DNA from: Alistipes putredinis DSM 17216
Lineage (GTDB): Bacteria; Bacteroidota; Bacteroidia; Bacteroidales; Rikenellaceae
Assembly (NCBI RefSeq): GCF_000154465.1
Contig: NZ_DS499577.1
Coordinates: forward strand, 1-64,000
Reading direction: 5' to 3'
Length of the DNA: 64,000 bases
Shown here: one piece after another, positions 18,449 through 28,614 of the stretch
Numbering within the stretch: position 1 is the stretch's first letter
Layout: the number at the start of each line of letters is the position of its first letter
Translations under genes and position numbers: made by a program
The notes under the pieces: model-generated
Database searches by the model: none
The model's input: only the letters and a program-made list of their open reading frames with translations
What the model was told of the DNA's origin: nothing

Positions 18449-18883
18449 CTATGCTTCGAATTCGATCTGTACGCATTCGATGCCGACCCGGCGCAGCAGG
18501 TCGAGTCCCTCTTCGGAGCGGTAATCGTCGCTGTAAACCACCCGTCGGATACCGGCCTGAATAATCAGTTTCGAACATTCGATACAAGGGGCGGCGGTGA
18601 TGTAGAGCGTCGAGCCGTCGCAGTTGTTGGCGCTTTTGGCCACCTTGGTAATGGCGTTGGCTTCGGCGTGCAGGACATAGGATTTGGTCTTACCCGTTTC
18701 GTCCTCGCAGATATTCTCGAAGCCGGCCGGCGTGCCGTTGTAGCCGTCCGAGATGATCATCTTGTCTTTGACGATCAGCGCCCCGACCTTGCGGCGCACG
18801 CAGTAGGAGTTTTCCGCCCAGATGCGTGCCATGCGCAGGTAGCGCATGTCGAGCTGGTGTTGTTTCTCTTCCTTGTAACCCAT
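18449..18883 (-). CDS. dCMP deaminase (deoxycytidylate deaminase)
   Basis: About 144 residues from ATG 18883. Zinc and catalytic motifs are HAEANAI and PCIECS (H-x-E and P-C-x2-C), with the dCMP-deaminase-specific SDGYNGTPAGFENICED upstream. It supplies dUMP for thymidylate synthesis and belongs to the ComEB/dCMP deaminase family. It lies 19 bases downstream of secA on the same strand. The longer open frame overlaps the secA end and is not used. Confidence 0.93.
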   Translation of the reverse strand: MGYKEEKQHQLDMRYLRMARIWAENSYCVRRKVGALIVKDKMIISDGYNGTPAGFENICEDETGKTKSYVLHAEANAITKVAKSANNCDGSTLYITAAPCIECSKLIIQAGIRRVVYSDDYRSEEGLDLLRRVGIECVQIEFEA

Positions 18884-18902
18884 CGTCGGTCCGTTTTTGC
18901 GG

Positions 18903-21900
18903 TTATAAACCTTTGCCGTGACAGTTCTTGTATTTTTTGCCGCTGCCGCAGGGACAGGGATCGTTGCGGCCGGCTTTTTTCTCGACATGCACGGGCATCG
19001 GCTTCTGTTTTTCGGCCTGTCCCGCCTGTGCCGCAGCCTGCATGCGCGAAGCCTGCAACTTATTGACATCGACTTTGGCTCGCTCCTGGCGTTCGCGCTG
19101 TACGTTCTCGGCCGTATTCTCCCGTACCGGGATGTAGGCCTTGTTGAGGGTGCTCAATACGTCGGCATTGACTTTGTTGAGCATTTTCGAGAAGAGTTGG
19201 AACGACTCGAGTTTGTAGATCAGCAGCGGGTCTTTCTGTTCGTAGGTGGCGTTCTGCACGCTCTGGCGCAGGTCGTCCATTTCGCGCAGGTGCTCGCGCC
19301 ATGCGTCGTCGATCGTGGTGAACATCACCACCTTGGAGAATACCTTGAAGATCTCCTCCCCGTCCGAATCCTTGCAGCGCTGCAGGTTCACCGGGACGTT
19401 GTAGCCCAGGTGTCCGTCCGTGATGGGGAAGTAGATATTGGTGTCCAGCTGGCCTTTGCGGTCTTCATAAACACGCTCCATAACGGGGCGTACCATATCG
19501 GCGATCGCCTTCATCCGGCGAGTATAGGCGCCCTGCAGGTCGGCAACGATCAGTTCGATCAGCTCGCGGGGCTTGGCTTTTTCGTACGCCGCCTCGTCGA
19601 ACGAAGGCTGGATGGCCGCTTCGCGGATCATTTCGATACGGAAATCGTCGAATTCGACGCCTTCGTGATTCTCCACGAACGTCGTGGCGAAGTCGTACAT
19701 GATGTTGTTCAGGTCGATCTCGATCCGTTCGCCGTAGAGGGCATGGCGGCGGCGCGTGTAGATCACCTCGCGTTGCGAGTTCATCACGTCGTCGTATTCC
19801 AGCAGGCGTTTGCGGATGCCGAAGTTGTTCTCCTCGACCTTCTTCTGTGCGCGTTCGATGGCTTTGGTCATCAGGCCTGCCTGGATCACTTCGCCCTCCT
19901 TGAGGCCCATGCGGTCCATCATCGAGGCGATACGGCCCGAGCCGAACAGACGCATCAGGTCGTCTTCGAGCGATACGAAGAATTGCGACGATCCGGGGTC
20001 GCCCTGACGCCCGGCACGTCCGCGCAACTGACGGTCCACGCGGCGGCTTTCGTGCCGCTCGGTGCCGATGATGGCAAGACCGCCCGCCTGTTTCACTTCG
20101 GGTGTCAGCTTGATGTCGGTACCGCGGCCGGCCATGTTGGTGGCGATGGTCACCTGGCCCGAACGTCCGGCCTCGGCGACGATCTGCGCTTCCAACTGGT
20201 GCTGTTTGGCGTTCAGTACGTTATGTTTGATGCCGCGCAGCTTGAGCATGCGGCTCAAAAGTTCCGATATTTCGACCGAGGTGGTACCCACGAGCACCGG
20301 ACGGCCCTGTTCGACGAGTTTGACGATCTCCTCGATCACGGCGTTGTATTTCTCGCGCTTGGTCTTGTAAACCAGGTCCTGACGGTCGTCGCGGATGACC
20401 TTGCGGTTGGTCGGGATGACCACGACATCCAACTTGTAGATACTCCAGAACTCCGATGCCTCGGTTTCGGCCGTACCGGTCATACCGGCCAGCTTGTGGT
20501 ACATGCGGAAGTAGTTCTGCAGCGTGATGGTAGCGAAGGTCTGCGTCGCGGCTTCGACCTTGACGCGCTCCTTGGCTTCGATGGCCTGATGCAGCCCGTC
20601 CGAATAGCGCCGGCCGTCCAAAATACGGCCCGTCTGCTCATCGACGATCTTCACCTTGTTGTCCATCACCACGTATTCGACATCTTTCTCGAACATCGCG
20701 TATGCTTTCAGCAACTGGATGACCGTATGCACGCGCTCGGCTTTGACGGCGTAGTCGTTGATTACGGCATCGCGCTTCTGGGCCTTTTCCTCCGGAGTAA
20801 TCTCCTCCTTCTCGATCTCGGCGATGCGGGCCCCGATGTCGGGCAGGACGAAGAAGCCCTCCTCGTTGAAATATTTCGACAGGGCTTCGTGGCCTTTGTC
20901 GGTGAGTTCCACCGAGTTCATCTTCTCGTCGATGACGAAGTAGAGGTCGTCGGTAATCTCCGGCATGCGGCGGTTGTTGTCCTGCATGTAGATATTTTCG
21001 GTCTTTTGCATCTGGGCCTTGATACCCTGTTCGGAGAGGAACTTGATCAGCGGTTTGTACTTGGGAAGACCTTTGTGGCTGCGGTAGAGCTTGATGCCGC
21101 CCTCTTCGTTCTTGCCTTCGCCGAGCAGCTGGCGGGATTCCGCGAGCAGGTTGGTCACCAGGTTTTTCTGGAGGTTGTAGAGGTGCTCGATGGCCGGGCG
21201 ATACTGTTCGAAGAGCTGGTCGTCGCCTTTGGGGACGGGACCCGAAATGATCAGCGGGGTGCGGGCGTCGTCGATTAGCACGGAATCGACCTCATCGACG
21301 ATGGCGTAGTGGTGCTTGCGCTGCACCAGGTCCTTGGGCGACGAAGCCATGTTGTCGCGCAGGTAGTCGAAGCCGTATTCGTTGTTGGTGCCGAAGGTGA
21401 TGTCGGCCATGTAAGCCTTGCGTCGGGCGTCCGAGTTGGGCTGATGGCGGTCGATGCAATCGACCGTCAGACCGTGGAACTGGTACATCGGCCCCATCCA
21501 TTCGGAGTCGCGGCGTGCCAGATAGTCGTTCACGGTCACCATGTGGACGCCTTTGCCGGCGAGTGCGTTCAGGAACACGGGGAGGGTAGCCACCAGGGTT
21601 TTGCCTTCGCCCGTCGCCATCTCGGCGATCTTGCCTTTGTGGAGCACCACGCCGCCGAAGAGCTGCACATCGTAATGGATCATATCCCAGCGGACGTCGT
21701 TGCCGCCGGCGAGCCAGTGCGTCGCATAGATCGCCTTGTCGCCCTCGATTTTGACGAAGTCCTTGGTGGCGGCCAGCTCCCGGTCGAAATCGTTGGCCGT
21801 GACTTCGACCGTTTCGTTCTGGGCGAAGCGGCGGGCCGTATCCTTCATGATGGCGAAAGCTTCGGGCAGGAGTTCGTCGAGTTTCTGTTCGATCTTCTCG

Positions 21901-22196
21901 TCGATGCGTTTTACCGTTTCGTCGATCTCCTTGGAGATTTTCTCCTTGTCGGAAAGCGACGTGTCGGGCAGCTCGAGACGGGCTTTCAGCTCGACGATAC
22001 GGGCTTCGTCCGCAGCGATGAAGTTGGCGATCTGTTTTTTCAGGTTACTGCTGTGGGCACGCAGTTCGTCGTTCGAAAGCGCCTCGATCGTCGGATAAAC
22101 GGCTTTGATTTTTACGAGATAAGGTTCTACTTCTTTGCGATCTTTGTCGGCTTTGGATCCGAAAAAAAGCTTGATTAAACTGGCGGCTATGTCCAT
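18903..22196 (-). CDS. secA: Preprotein translocase ATPase SecA
   Basis: Motor of the Sec translocon, pushing unfolded precursors through SecYEG. 1097 residues from ATG 22196. Motifs: [20 protein letters not shown] (Walker A, about residue 194), [34 protein letters not shown] (Walker B), [10 protein letters not shown]. The C-terminal SEC-C zinc motif [19 protein letters not shown] is intact. The length is larger than the E. coli protein (901), as usual in Bacteroidetes, which carry insertions around residues 350-500. A -7 box lies 40 bases upstream of the start. Confidence 0.98.
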   Translation of the reverse strand: MDIAASLIKLFFGSKADKDRKEVEPYLVKIKAVYPTIEALSNDELRAHSSNLKKQIANFIAADEARIVELKARLELPDTSLSDKEKISKEIDETVKRIDEKIEQKLDELLPEAFAIMKDTARRFAQNETVEVTANDFDRELAATKDFVKIEGDKAIYATHWLAGGNDVRWDMIHYDVQLFGGVVLHKGKIAEMATGEGKTLVATLPVFLNALAGKGVHMVTVNDYLARRDSEWMGPMYQFHGLTVDCIDRHQPNSDARRKAYMADITFGTNNEYGFDYLRDNMASSPKDLVQRKHHYAIVDEVDSVLIDDARTPLIISGPVPKGDDQLFEQYRPAIEHLYNLQKNLVTNLLAESRQLLGEGKNEEGGIKLYRSHKGLPKYKPLIKFLSEQGIKAQMQKTENIYMQDNNRRMPEITDDLYFVIDEKMNSVELTDKGHEALSKYFNEEGFFVLPDIGARIAEIEKEEITPEEKAQKRDAVINDYAVKAERVHTVIQLLKAYAMFEKDVEYVVMDNKVKIVDEQTGRILDGRRYSDGLHQAIEAKERVKVEAATQTFATITLQNYFRMYHKLAGMTGTAETEASEFWSIYKLDVVVIPTNRKVIRDDRQDLVYKTKREKYNAVIEEIVKLVEQGRPVLVGTTSVEISELLSRMLKLRGIKHNVLNAKQHQLEAQIVAEAGRSGQVTIATNMAGRGTDIKLTPEVKQAGGLAIIGTERHESRRVDRQLRGRAGRQGDPGSSQFFVSLEDDLMRLFGSGRIASMMDRMGLKEGEVIQAGLMTKAIERAQKKVEENNFGIRKRLLEYDDVMNSQREVIYTRRRHALYGERIEIDLNNIMYDFATTFVENHEGVEFDDFRIEMIREAAIQPSFDEAAYEKAKPRELIELIVADLQGAYTRRMKAIADMVRPVMERVYEDRKGQLDTNIYFPITDGHLGYNVPVNLQRCKDSDGEEIFKVFSKVVMFTTIDDAWREHLREMDDLRQSVQNATYEQKDPLLIYKLESFQLFSKMLNKVNADVLSTLNKAYIPVRENTAENVQRERQERAKVDVNKLQASRMQAAAQAGQAEKQKPMPVHVEKKAGRNDPCPCGSGKKYKNCHGKGL

Positions 22197-22235
22197 ATTT
22201 TCGATGTTGTTATTTCGTGTGGAAATTAAATCTGT

Positions 22236-22243
22236 CAAAGATA
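22236..22243 (-). promoter_or_regulatory. -7 box upstream of secA
   Basis: CAAAGATA on the plus strand reads TATCTTTG on the minus strand. A start site near 22229 would give a leader of about 33 bases. No clear -33 element is seen. Confidence 0.55.
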
Positions 22244-22408
22244 TTCATTATTTCGGAAAATACAATACGAATTTGCCTCGAATAAGGCGGATTTTTCATT
22301 CGCTATCGGCGTCCGGGAGGGTCGCCTCGGCATATTCCGGACGGAAGGGCCGATATTTCCGGGAATCTTCGCCGTTTCCTGGGCGCTGCGTGTGCGGCGT
22401 GCGGGATT

Positions 22409-23353
22409 CTATTGTCGTTTCCGGGGGCTTTCCGGCTGTAAGCGGGACTTCTCCGCATCGGCCCGGCTGCGGCTTGTCGTCACCAGATAGACACCGCTGA
22501 AAATCAGCAATACGGAGCAGATTTTGGTCGGATCGAATGTTTCCATTCCCCAACATACGGCCACTAATGTAGCGACCAGCGGCTGGATGTAGTTGTACAT
22601 GCCGGCGACGGTCGGACGCAGGTTTTTTTGTCCGACGATGATCAGCATGTAACTCAGAAACGTGCTGCCGACGACGATGAATGCCAGGGAGCCGATCGCT
22701 GCTGCGGAAAGGGCCTGCCAATCGGTCGAAAGCAGGTCGCGGCCGGTGAAGGGCAGGATACAGAGCGTGGCGAAAGTGAACATCCATTTCATGATGGTCG
22801 TGAGCGAGTAACGGGTGACGAAATTCTTGTATAACACGAAGTAGAGTGCGTAACTCAACTGCGCGAACAGGACCAGCAGGTCGCCCGCGACGGAGTGCCC
22901 TCCGGCACTGTCCGTATTTCCGCTGCCGAGGACCAACAGCAAGGCTCCCGAGGCTCCGGCGGCGATGCCGAGTACCTTTTTCGCGGTGATCGGTTCCTTG
23001 AGGAAAATTGCGGCGAGAATCATCGCCCACAACGGCATGCTCGTGGTGATGATCGAGGCGTTTACGGGCGAAGTCATGCCCACGCCCAGGATGAAGCTGC
23101 CCTGGTTGAGGACCACGCCCAGCAGCGATGCACCGAAGAGTTTGGCCAGGTCTTTCGGCGGTACGTGTTCGGACTTTCGGAAGAATGAAAGGATCCAGAA
23201 CAGGATCATGGCGCCCACGATCCGCAGGTCGGTGACAGCCAGCGGTGTAACGATACCGCCGAGCATTACGAATTTGGCGACGGGGGACATCAGCCCCCAA
23301 ATAGCGTTGGCGCCGAACATGGCGCCATGTCCTTTCCAGTTGATCGTCTGCAT
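22409..23353 (-). CDS. EamA/DMT-family transporter
   Basis: 314 residues with about ten hydrophobic helices and the internal duplication of the drug/metabolite transporter superfamily. GANAIWGLMSPVAKFVML at the start, SFILGVGMTSPVNASII in the first half and FIVVGSTFLSYMLIIVGQK in the second match EamA proteins. It sits in the inner membrane; substrate not predictable. It stands alone between secA and the Fe-S operon. The start codon is the first ATG in the frame and leads directly into helix one. Confidence 0.85.
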   Translation of the reverse strand: MQTINWKGHGAMFGANAIWGLMSPVAKFVMLGGIVTPLAVTDLRIVGAMILFWILSFFRKSEHVPPKDLAKLFGASLLGVVLNQGSFILGVGMTSPVNASIITTSMPLWAMILAAIFLKEPITAKKVLGIAAGASGALLLVLGSGNTDSAGGHSVAGDLLVLFAQLSYALYFVLYKNFVTRYSLTTIMKWMFTFATLCILPFTGRDLLSTDWQALSAAAIGSLAFIVVGSTFLSYMLIIVGQKNLRPTVAGMYNYIQPLVATLVAVCWGMETFDPTKICSVLLIFSGVYLVTTSRSRADAEKSRLQPESPRKRQ

Positions 23354-23565
23354 GATTTTTACGGTAATTCGCCGGTCCCGGGACCGTTGCGAATCGGATT
23401 TTTTTGACAGTTGTTTTTTTATCCCCGCCGTCAGCTTTTCGGATTTTGAAATCCGACCGTCGTTATTCGCAGGCCGGGCTTTTTCCCAAATGATTTCCTT
23501 TGAAAAATCAGGACTGCCGGCAAAAGCGGAACAGATGGCTGCCGGTGGGAAGCGTATCCTCCCGA

Positions 23566-24528
23566 TTATTGCGATCGGGTGATTTTATCGATGATCCGCC
23601 GCGCGACGGGACAACATTCGCAACGTTGTGCGGCGCAATATTCCCTCGACAGTTGGATCAACCCCTGCGTGTCGAATGCGTTGCGGGGATTGACTCCGGC
23701 TGCGATCCACGGCCTCGTGTATTTGTTCTCTTCGGCGGGAATACATTCCAGCAGGGCGATAGCCCGGTCGCGGAGTTCTTCGTTCTGGATGTAGGAGCCG
23801 TAAACGTATTGCAGGATGCTGACCACGTTGATACCGAAGACATCCGTTTTGTGCTGTCCGACCCGTTTGGGGTTCTCCTCCGGTCCTTCCGGGGTCTGTC
23901 TGGCTCCGGACCAGTAGGGCGACGCTTCGGTACGGAACAGGCGGTTCACCTCCTGGCGGGTACGGCAGGCCAGCAGTTGTTCGAAAACGAAATCATGCTG
24001 CGAGAGAAACGAGGCCAGTTGCGCGATGCGCAGCCGCGGAAGGTTGCCCGGTCGGATATTGGCCGTTTTCCATGCCGAAGGGTCTATCGGTTCGATGTCG
24101 TATCGTGCACGGAAGTAGGCGAAGTCATCGCGCAGGCGACGGATGTAGTCGTCCGGGCGAAAGGTGTCGAGCAGTCCCGAGGTGCCGAACAGCAGGGCTT
24201 CGATCCGAGGCAGCGAACGTCTTTCCCGAAGCACCATCGTATAAGTAGCACGCCGGGCGAGCTCCGTATAGGTGTCCTGATTGGAGAGGTCGCCGATGTA
24301 GCGGAACAGCAGCGTGTAGAAGGTCTGGTTCCAGTTCTGCCCCGAAATGCGGTAGATTTCTGCGGCTGCATCGTATTTGCGCCGGAGCCGGTCGTACACC
24401 AGCCCGGTCAGCAGGTCTGCGAGGTGCAGCGGATCGAGCGTCGTGAGGAATCCGGCGCAGGCATGGCCGGCGGCTCCGGTTCGGAGCCGTTCCAGGATCT
24501 CTGCCGTTTGGTCCGCGCGGGGTTCCAC
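23566..24528 (-). CDS. DUF2851-family protein, N-terminally short
   Basis: 320 residues from a GTG at 24528. 'RPGNLPRLRIAQLASFL' and a C-terminal Cys cluster (YCAAQRCECCPVARR) mark DUF2851, as does 'IEALLFGTSGLL'. From memory the family is usually around 420 residues and begins with an extra roughly 100-residue nuclease-like region that is absent here; the frame is bounded by the DUF59 stop 3 bases upstream. Function unknown. It is the last gene of the phosphatase-like/sufE/DUF59 operon. The call is good; the truncation is inferred. Confidence 0.75.
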   Translation of the reverse strand: MEPRADQTAEILERLRTGAAGHACAGFLTTLDPLHLADLLTGLVYDRLRRKYDAAAEIYRISGQNWNQTFYTLLFRYIGDLSNQDTYTELARRATYTMVLRERRSLPRIEALLFGTSGLLDTFRPDDYIRRLRDDFAYFRARYDIEPIDPSAWKTANIRPGNLPRLRIAQLASFLSQHDFVFEQLLACRTRQEVNRLFRTEASPYWSGARQTPEGPEENPKRVGQHKTDVFGINVVSILQYVYGSYIQNEELRDRAIALLECIPAEENKYTRPWIAAGVNPRNAFDTQGLIQLSREYCAAQRCECCPVARRIIDKITRSQ

Positions 24529-24531
24529 CGG

Positions 24532-24852
24532 TTACAACATGTTGAGTTCGAGCAGCGCCTCTTCGGACATCATGCTCTTGTCCCATACGGGATCGAACGT
24601 GAGGATGACATTGACGCTCTTCACGCCCTTGACTTTGGCGACCTGTTGATTGACGTCTTCGACCAGCATGTCCGCCATCGGACAGTTGGGGGCGGTGAGG
24701 GTCATGCGGATATTCGCCACACCGTCCGGTTCGTAGTCTATTTCGTAGATCAGCCCAAGGTCGTAGATATTGACCGGGATTTCGGGGTCGTAGATATTCT
24801 TGAGCGTGGCGACGATATCTTTTTCTACCTGTAAAATCTCTTCTGGTGTCAT
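24532..24852 (-). CDS. DUF59/MIP18-family Fe-S assembly factor
   Basis: 106 residues: a single DUF59 domain with YDPEIPVNIYDLGLIYEI near the N-terminus and LTAPNCPMADML holding the conserved Cys. Family members (SufT, PaaD, MIP18) help deliver Fe-S clusters to target proteins. Its position 12 bases after sufE supports that role. It is most like the stand-alone SufT type of Bacteroidetes suf systems, but the main suf genes (B, C, D, S) are not in this window. Confidence 0.9.
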   Translation of the reverse strand: MTPEEILQVEKDIVATLKNIYDPEIPVNIYDLGLIYEIDYEPDGVANIRMTLTAPNCPMADMLVEDVNQQVAKVKGVKSVNVILTFDPVWDKSMMSEEALLELNML

Positions 24853-24864
24853 GTTGCGTAAGAG

Positions 24865-25281
24865 TTATTTTTTTGAAAAAGCGAGCGCATAGAGCCGCAT
24901 CTGCTTGACCATGGCCAGCAAACCGTTGCTCCGCGTGGGGGAGAGGTTGGCGCTCAGGCCGATGGCGTCGATGAAATAGAGGTCCGTGTCGAGTATCTCC
25001 TGCGGTGTCCGACCGCCCAGCACCCGGATAAGCAGTGCGATGATTCCTTTGGTGATGATCGCGTCGCTGTCGGCCGTGAACCAGACTTTGCCGTCTTCGT
25101 AACGGGCGTCGATCCAAACCCGCGACTGGCAGCCCTGGATCAGGTACTGATCCGTGCGGTGCTCGGGTGCGATGGCCGGGAGCGTGTCGCTCAATCCGAT
25201 CAGGTATTCGTATTTGTCGAGCCATTCATCGAATACCGAAAATTCTTCGATGATCTCGTCTTGTCGTTTGTCGTTTGCCAT
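24865..25281 (-). CDS. sufE: SufE sulfur acceptor
   Basis: 138 residues from ATG 25281. The active-site loop YLIQGCQSRVW carries the Cys that accepts persulfide sulfur from SufS during Fe-S cluster building. SANLSPTRSNGL in the C-terminal part is also typical. It starts 2 bases after the stop of the phosphatase-like gene and is followed by the DUF59 gene, so all are read from one transcript. The longer open frame is only overlap with the upstream gene. Confidence 0.95.
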   Translation of the reverse strand: MANDKRQDEIIEEFSVFDEWLDKYEYLIGLSDTLPAIAPEHRTDQYLIQGCQSRVWIDARYEDGKVWFTADSDAIITKGIIALLIRVLGGRTPQEILDTDLYFIDAIGLSANLSPTRSNGLLAMVKQMRLYALAFSKK

Positions 25282-25283
25282 GG

Positions 25284-26915
25284 TTAAATATTGCTTGAAA
25301 TAACTTCTTCGAGTACCGTTCCCTCCGAAGCCGCCGGAGCCTCGATACCGAGCAGACGGCAGAGCGTCGGGGCGACCGCCGTCATATCGACGGGGCGGTC
25401 TATCTGCCGGGGAAGGATGCCTGCGCCGTAGAAGATCAGGGGAACGCGGGTGTCGTAGCCGTACATCGAACCCGACGAGGAGCGTTTGTGGTCGTGCTCT
25501 TCGATCCATCCCGGCATCAGGTTGATGATGACGTCGCCCGAGCGGCGGGGATAGAAGCTGTTCTGCATCTTGCGGGCATAGCCGCTGCCGAAGTAGCTGG
25601 TCCGCATGGCCGTAGCCGAGAGAGCGTGCGAAACGCCCCGGAACTGCATGGCGAACGTGGCCACTTCGTTCTGAATATCTGCCAGGCTGAGGTCTTTCTC
25701 ATACACGAGGTTGTGATTCAGGTACAGGCATTTGTCTTCGTACTCCAACACCCAGTTGCCCGGTCCGTAGCGGGCGCTGAGAAATCCGTTTACGATCACT
25801 TCGAACTGGCGCGTATTGAACCTGTCGCACGCTTCGCGGCCGAAATCGTAGGAGGGGCTGCTGCCGTGATCCGACGTGAGTATGACGAGTACTTCATGAG
25901 GCTTGAACAGCGTATAAACGTATGTCAGGAACTCTTCCAGATCTTGATCGAGCCGGTAGTACATGTCTTCGGCTTCGATCGATTCGGGGCCGTAGGCCTC
26001 GCGGATCGCACGCGGGGCGTCGAGGCAGATGTTCAGCAGGTCGGTCCGGTCCCGTTTGCCGAGGTCGAGTTGTGTCAGGGCCGTTTTGGCGAATTGAAGC
26101 GTCAGGCAGTTGCCTGCCGGCGAATACAGGATGTTGTCGTAGCGGCTTTCGGAAGGGGCTTTCGACGAGATCCGTTTGACGGCGTCGGCCGAGGTGTCGG
26201 CCGAACGCTTTTTCTTGGCCATGGAACTCATCAAGACGATGTCCGAACAGCGTTTGTTGCGGTATTTGTCGTCGTTCAGCAGGGAGTGCCACGGTTCGCC
26301 GATGTAAGAAAGGTAGAGTTTGTCCGCATTGAATCTTTTGACCCAGGCCGGTAAAACGGGCAGGTAGTAGGTGGAGGTGGTCCAGTTGCAGGAAACGCTG
26401 TCCATCCAGAAGGTCATGCCTTCGCGTCCGCCCATCACCACGGCCGAAATCGGGTCGAGAGCTACGGTTACCGACCGACTGTCGGGAGATTGCCGGAGCA
26501 GGGCCTCCCCGACGGTCGGGGCGATCAGGTTGCGGGGCGAGTAGGCGCCGTTGCCGTGGTAGTATTCGGGATCGCGGACGCTGGGGTCGTCGATGAGCCC
26601 GACCGTTTTATTGACGATGTAGTCCCGCCAACGGGTCGAAATCACGCCATGCGTCGAGGGCATCGCTCCCGTGGTGAGCGTGGCCAGCGATACGGGGGTC
26701 GAAGTTTGCTGATAGTCGTAGGAACCTTCCGTGAAGCGGGCGCCGCCCTCTGTCAGACGCAGAAATCCGCCCGTGCCGAACTGGCTCCGGTAACGGTCGA
26801 TGTCGTCCGGACGCATGGAGCTTACGACTAAATTGATGACCAGACGGGGCGGAGTGTTTGCGAGGATCGGCAGAACACCCGGCAGCAGGAGCAGGACGAG
26901 CAGGATTTTCTTCAT
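25284..26915 (-). CDS. PafA-like alkaline phosphatase-fold protein, probably without catalysis
   Basis: 543 residues with a cleavable signal peptide (MKKILLVLLLLPGVLPILA). The alkaline phosphatase superfamily fold is recognisable: 'GTGGFLRLTEGGARF', 'TTGAMPSTHGVI', 'YGPESIEAEDMYYRLDQDL', 'LTSDHGSSP' and 'YDTRVPLIFYGAGI'. Aligned by eye with PafA-type enzymes, the metal ligand Asp of VVDQM is Ser32 (VVSSMR), the D-x3-H pair is Arg302/Glu306, and the last His is Ser481. Asp349-His350 and the nucleophile-position Thr73 remain. One metal site therefore looks lost. It heads the sufE operon and is periplasmic. It may bind a ligand or partner rather than hydrolyse a phosphoester. Confidence 0.75.
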   Translation of the reverse strand: MKKILLVLLLLPGVLPILANTPPRLVINLVVSSMRPDDIDRYRSQFGTGGFLRLTEGGARFTEGSYDYQQTSTPVSLATLTTGAMPSTHGVISTRWRDYIVNKTVGLIDDPSVRDPEYYHGNGAYSPRNLIAPTVGEALLRQSPDSRSVTVALDPISAVVMGGREGMTFWMDSVSCNWTTSTYYLPVLPAWVKRFNADKLYLSYIGEPWHSLLNDDKYRNKRCSDIVLMSSMAKKKRSADTSADAVKRISSKAPSESRYDNILYSPAGNCLTLQFAKTALTQLDLGKRDRTDLLNICLDAPRAIREAYGPESIEAEDMYYRLDQDLEEFLTYVYTLFKPHEVLVILTSDHGSSPSYDFGREACDRFNTRQFEVIVNGFLSARYGPGNWVLEYEDKCLYLNHNLVYEKDLSLADIQNEVATFAMQFRGVSHALSATAMRTSYFGSGYARKMQNSFYPRRSGDVIINLMPGWIEEHDHKRSSSGSMYGYDTRVPLIFYGAGILPRQIDRPVDMTAVAPTLCRLLGIEAPAASEGTVLEEVISSNI

Positions 26916-27023
26916 TTTTTCGCGTGTGACTATCGAACGGCAAATTTATGAATTTATTTAGTATTTTCTTCATTTGTTTTGTGCCGTCCTTCAAAAAAAG
27001 AAATCGAATGCCGGAGCCGGATT

Positions 27024-27647
27024 TCATTCTCGGTTTTCCAGCAGTGCGAAAAATTCGCCGGCCTGCCGTCCGTCGATGAATCCGTGGTGTACGTCGAGCG
27101 ATACGGGCATCGTAAGCCGATCGCCGGACCGGGTCAGTTTCCCGGTGGAGATGCGGGGTATGGAGTCGCCTCGATTGGCCGACCGGGCATGTTTCATTTC
27201 CGTAAAGGCGAACCAGGGAACAGCCGAAAAATAGATCAGATCCGTGCGCCCGGCTCCCGCTCCCAGACAAAGACCGTCCGCTGCCTTTACGCGTTCCGTT
27301 TCCCGCTCGGCCGCCCGGATGAATTCGTGCAGGTCGGAAAAGTACTCGAAGAACCCGTAGCCGAAGCTGCCGTCCTCGCGTCCGATAGTCGGGCTCGCGT
27401 GGATTCGGTCGTAACAGACCACTTCCCCGTTTTCGATCCGGTATCGGAATGCCTCGATCCGGTTTACGGCCGTTAGAATACGGTGCAGGGAACAGAGGAA
27501 GAACGAAGTACGCCTCTTCTTGGCTTCGAGGTAGCACTCCGTAAAATCGACCGGAACGACCGTTCCCCAGAAGGGATCGTCCATTCCGTTGAAAAATTCA
27601 TAATGTTCGCGTCTTTTCCAGGTCGTCGTGTCGATTTTGTACTTCAT
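27024..27647 (-). CDS. Chloramphenicol acetyltransferase-like acyltransferase
   Basis: 207 residues. The CAT-type active site VHHGFIDGR (catalytic His in HHxxxDG) lies near the C-terminus. The N-terminal 'WKRREHYEFFNGMDDPFW' and 'FRYRIENGEVVCYDRIHASP' also match the family. True CATs acetylate chloramphenicol, but chromosomal CAT-like proteins of gut Bacteroidetes have undefined acceptors, so resistance should not be assumed. It begins 7 bases after the GSCFA gene and is likely co-transcribed with it. Confidence 0.85.
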   Translation of the reverse strand: MKYKIDTTTWKRREHYEFFNGMDDPFWGTVVPVDFTECYLEAKKRRTSFFLCSLHRILTAVNRIEAFRYRIENGEVVCYDRIHASPTIGREDGSFGYGFFEYFSDLHEFIRAAERETERVKAADGLCLGAGAGRTDLIYFSAVPWFAFTEMKHARSANRGDSIPRISTGKLTRSGDRLTMPVSLDVHHGFIDGRQAGEFFALLENRE

Positions 27648-27654
27648 ATCGTTT

Positions 27655-28614
27655 TTATAGAAACTGGTTGAAAAATTCTTTTTCCCGGCTGAGGTCTATT
27701 TCTGGAAGCGATTCAATGATTTCCAGTTGTTTGCGGCAGAATCGACGGTATTCGTCGCTTTCGGGGTGTAGCGGCCGGTGGCCGGCGGCGGTCGTCAAGG
27801 CTTCGACTTGCGGGAGTTTTCTGCGGGCCTCCTCGGTGAGGGTCGCTGCGGTGAAGAGTTCCCAGATGTATTGCTGTGCCTGTTGCGAGGGGTGTACCAG
27901 ATCGTCGGCATAAAAACGGTAGTCGCGCAGGTCGTCCGTGAGGATTTCGTAGGCGGGGAAGTAGGCCGAGTCTGCATGTCGGCGGCAGATTTCGTCGATG
28001 GCCAGGCGAAGGGTCGCTTTGCTCAAAAAGTTGTCGGGCAGACCGTCCCCGAGGTGCCGGACGGGACTGACCGTGAGGATCACTTGCTTTCCGGCGAGCG
28101 GGCCTGCCTGCAGATCGTCGTAACGGGCGACGATCTCTTCGACGGTCAGACGCCGGCGCCGAAAGAGTTCTGCAGGTTGCTTGTGGCAGTTGGCCACGAT
28201 CTCTCCGGTCGAGCGGAGCTCGTACACCCACGCCGTCCCGAAGGTAAGAATCACGCGGTCGGCTTCGCGCAGGGCGCTGGCTCCTGCCCTGCGGGCCAGA
28301 TTCATTTTCGAGAGAGCCATTTTCTGCGAACCGTCCGAAAAAGCTCCGTGAAAACCGTAGTGGAACCAGAGCCCGTTGCGGCAGCCGAGTTCTTCGGGGA
28401 CGACCTCTTGCGGCGCGGCGTAGGATTCGAGGGTTGCAGCGAGCGAAAGGGGGTTGAACAGGATGCCGGAGGGATTGCTCGTGATCCGAAACCGGGCTCC
28501 GGACAGCCGGCCCGAGATGTGTTCGGCGAAGCAGGATCCCAACGCCAGCAGACGGTTTTCATAGCCGATCCGGACGGAGAGCGGCGCGATTCGTATTTCA
28601 GTGCGGAATTTCAT
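27655..28614 (-). CDS. GSCFA-domain protein (SGNH-like hydrolase)
   Basis: About 319 residues from ATG 28614. It has the name-giving motif LGSCFAEHI near the N-terminus (Ser as predicted nucleophile), SNPSGILFNP, and DDLVHPSQQAQQYIWE with the Asp-x2-His pair, so it fits the SGNH/GDSL hydrolase fold. No signal peptide is visible in the chosen reading. Substrate unknown. A weak -7-like box (TATCTTTA) sits about 5 bases upstream of the start, so the transcript may be nearly leaderless. Confidence 0.9.
   Translation of the reverse strand: MKFRTEIRIAPLSVRIGYENRLLALGSCFAEHISGRLSGARFRITSNPSGILFNPLSLAATLESYAAPQEVVPEELGCRNGLWFHYGFHGAFSDGSQKMALSKMNLARRAGASALREADRVILTFGTAWVYELRSTGEIVANCHKQPAELFRRRRLTVEEIVARYDDLQAGPLAGKQVILTVSPVRHLGDGLPDNFLSKATLRLAIDEICRRHADSAYFPAYEILTDDLRDYRFYADDLVHPSQQAQQYIWELFTAATLTEEARRKLPQVEALTTAAGHRPLHPESDEYRRFCRKQLEIIESLPEIDLSREKEFFNQFL

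Noticed and set aside
18918..21278. A 786-codon open frame on the strand opposite secA
   Set aside because: It is a by-product of GC-rich codon use in secA: no start context, no family motif, and secA is unmistakable on the other strand. The same holds for long antisense frames over DPP III, typA, dnaG, uvrB and the ABC-F gene.
27024..27647. Chloramphenicol resistance gene
   Set aside because: The fold and active-site His are of the CAT family, but it sits with a GSCFA gene in a chromosomal setting without mobile elements; resistance cannot be inferred.
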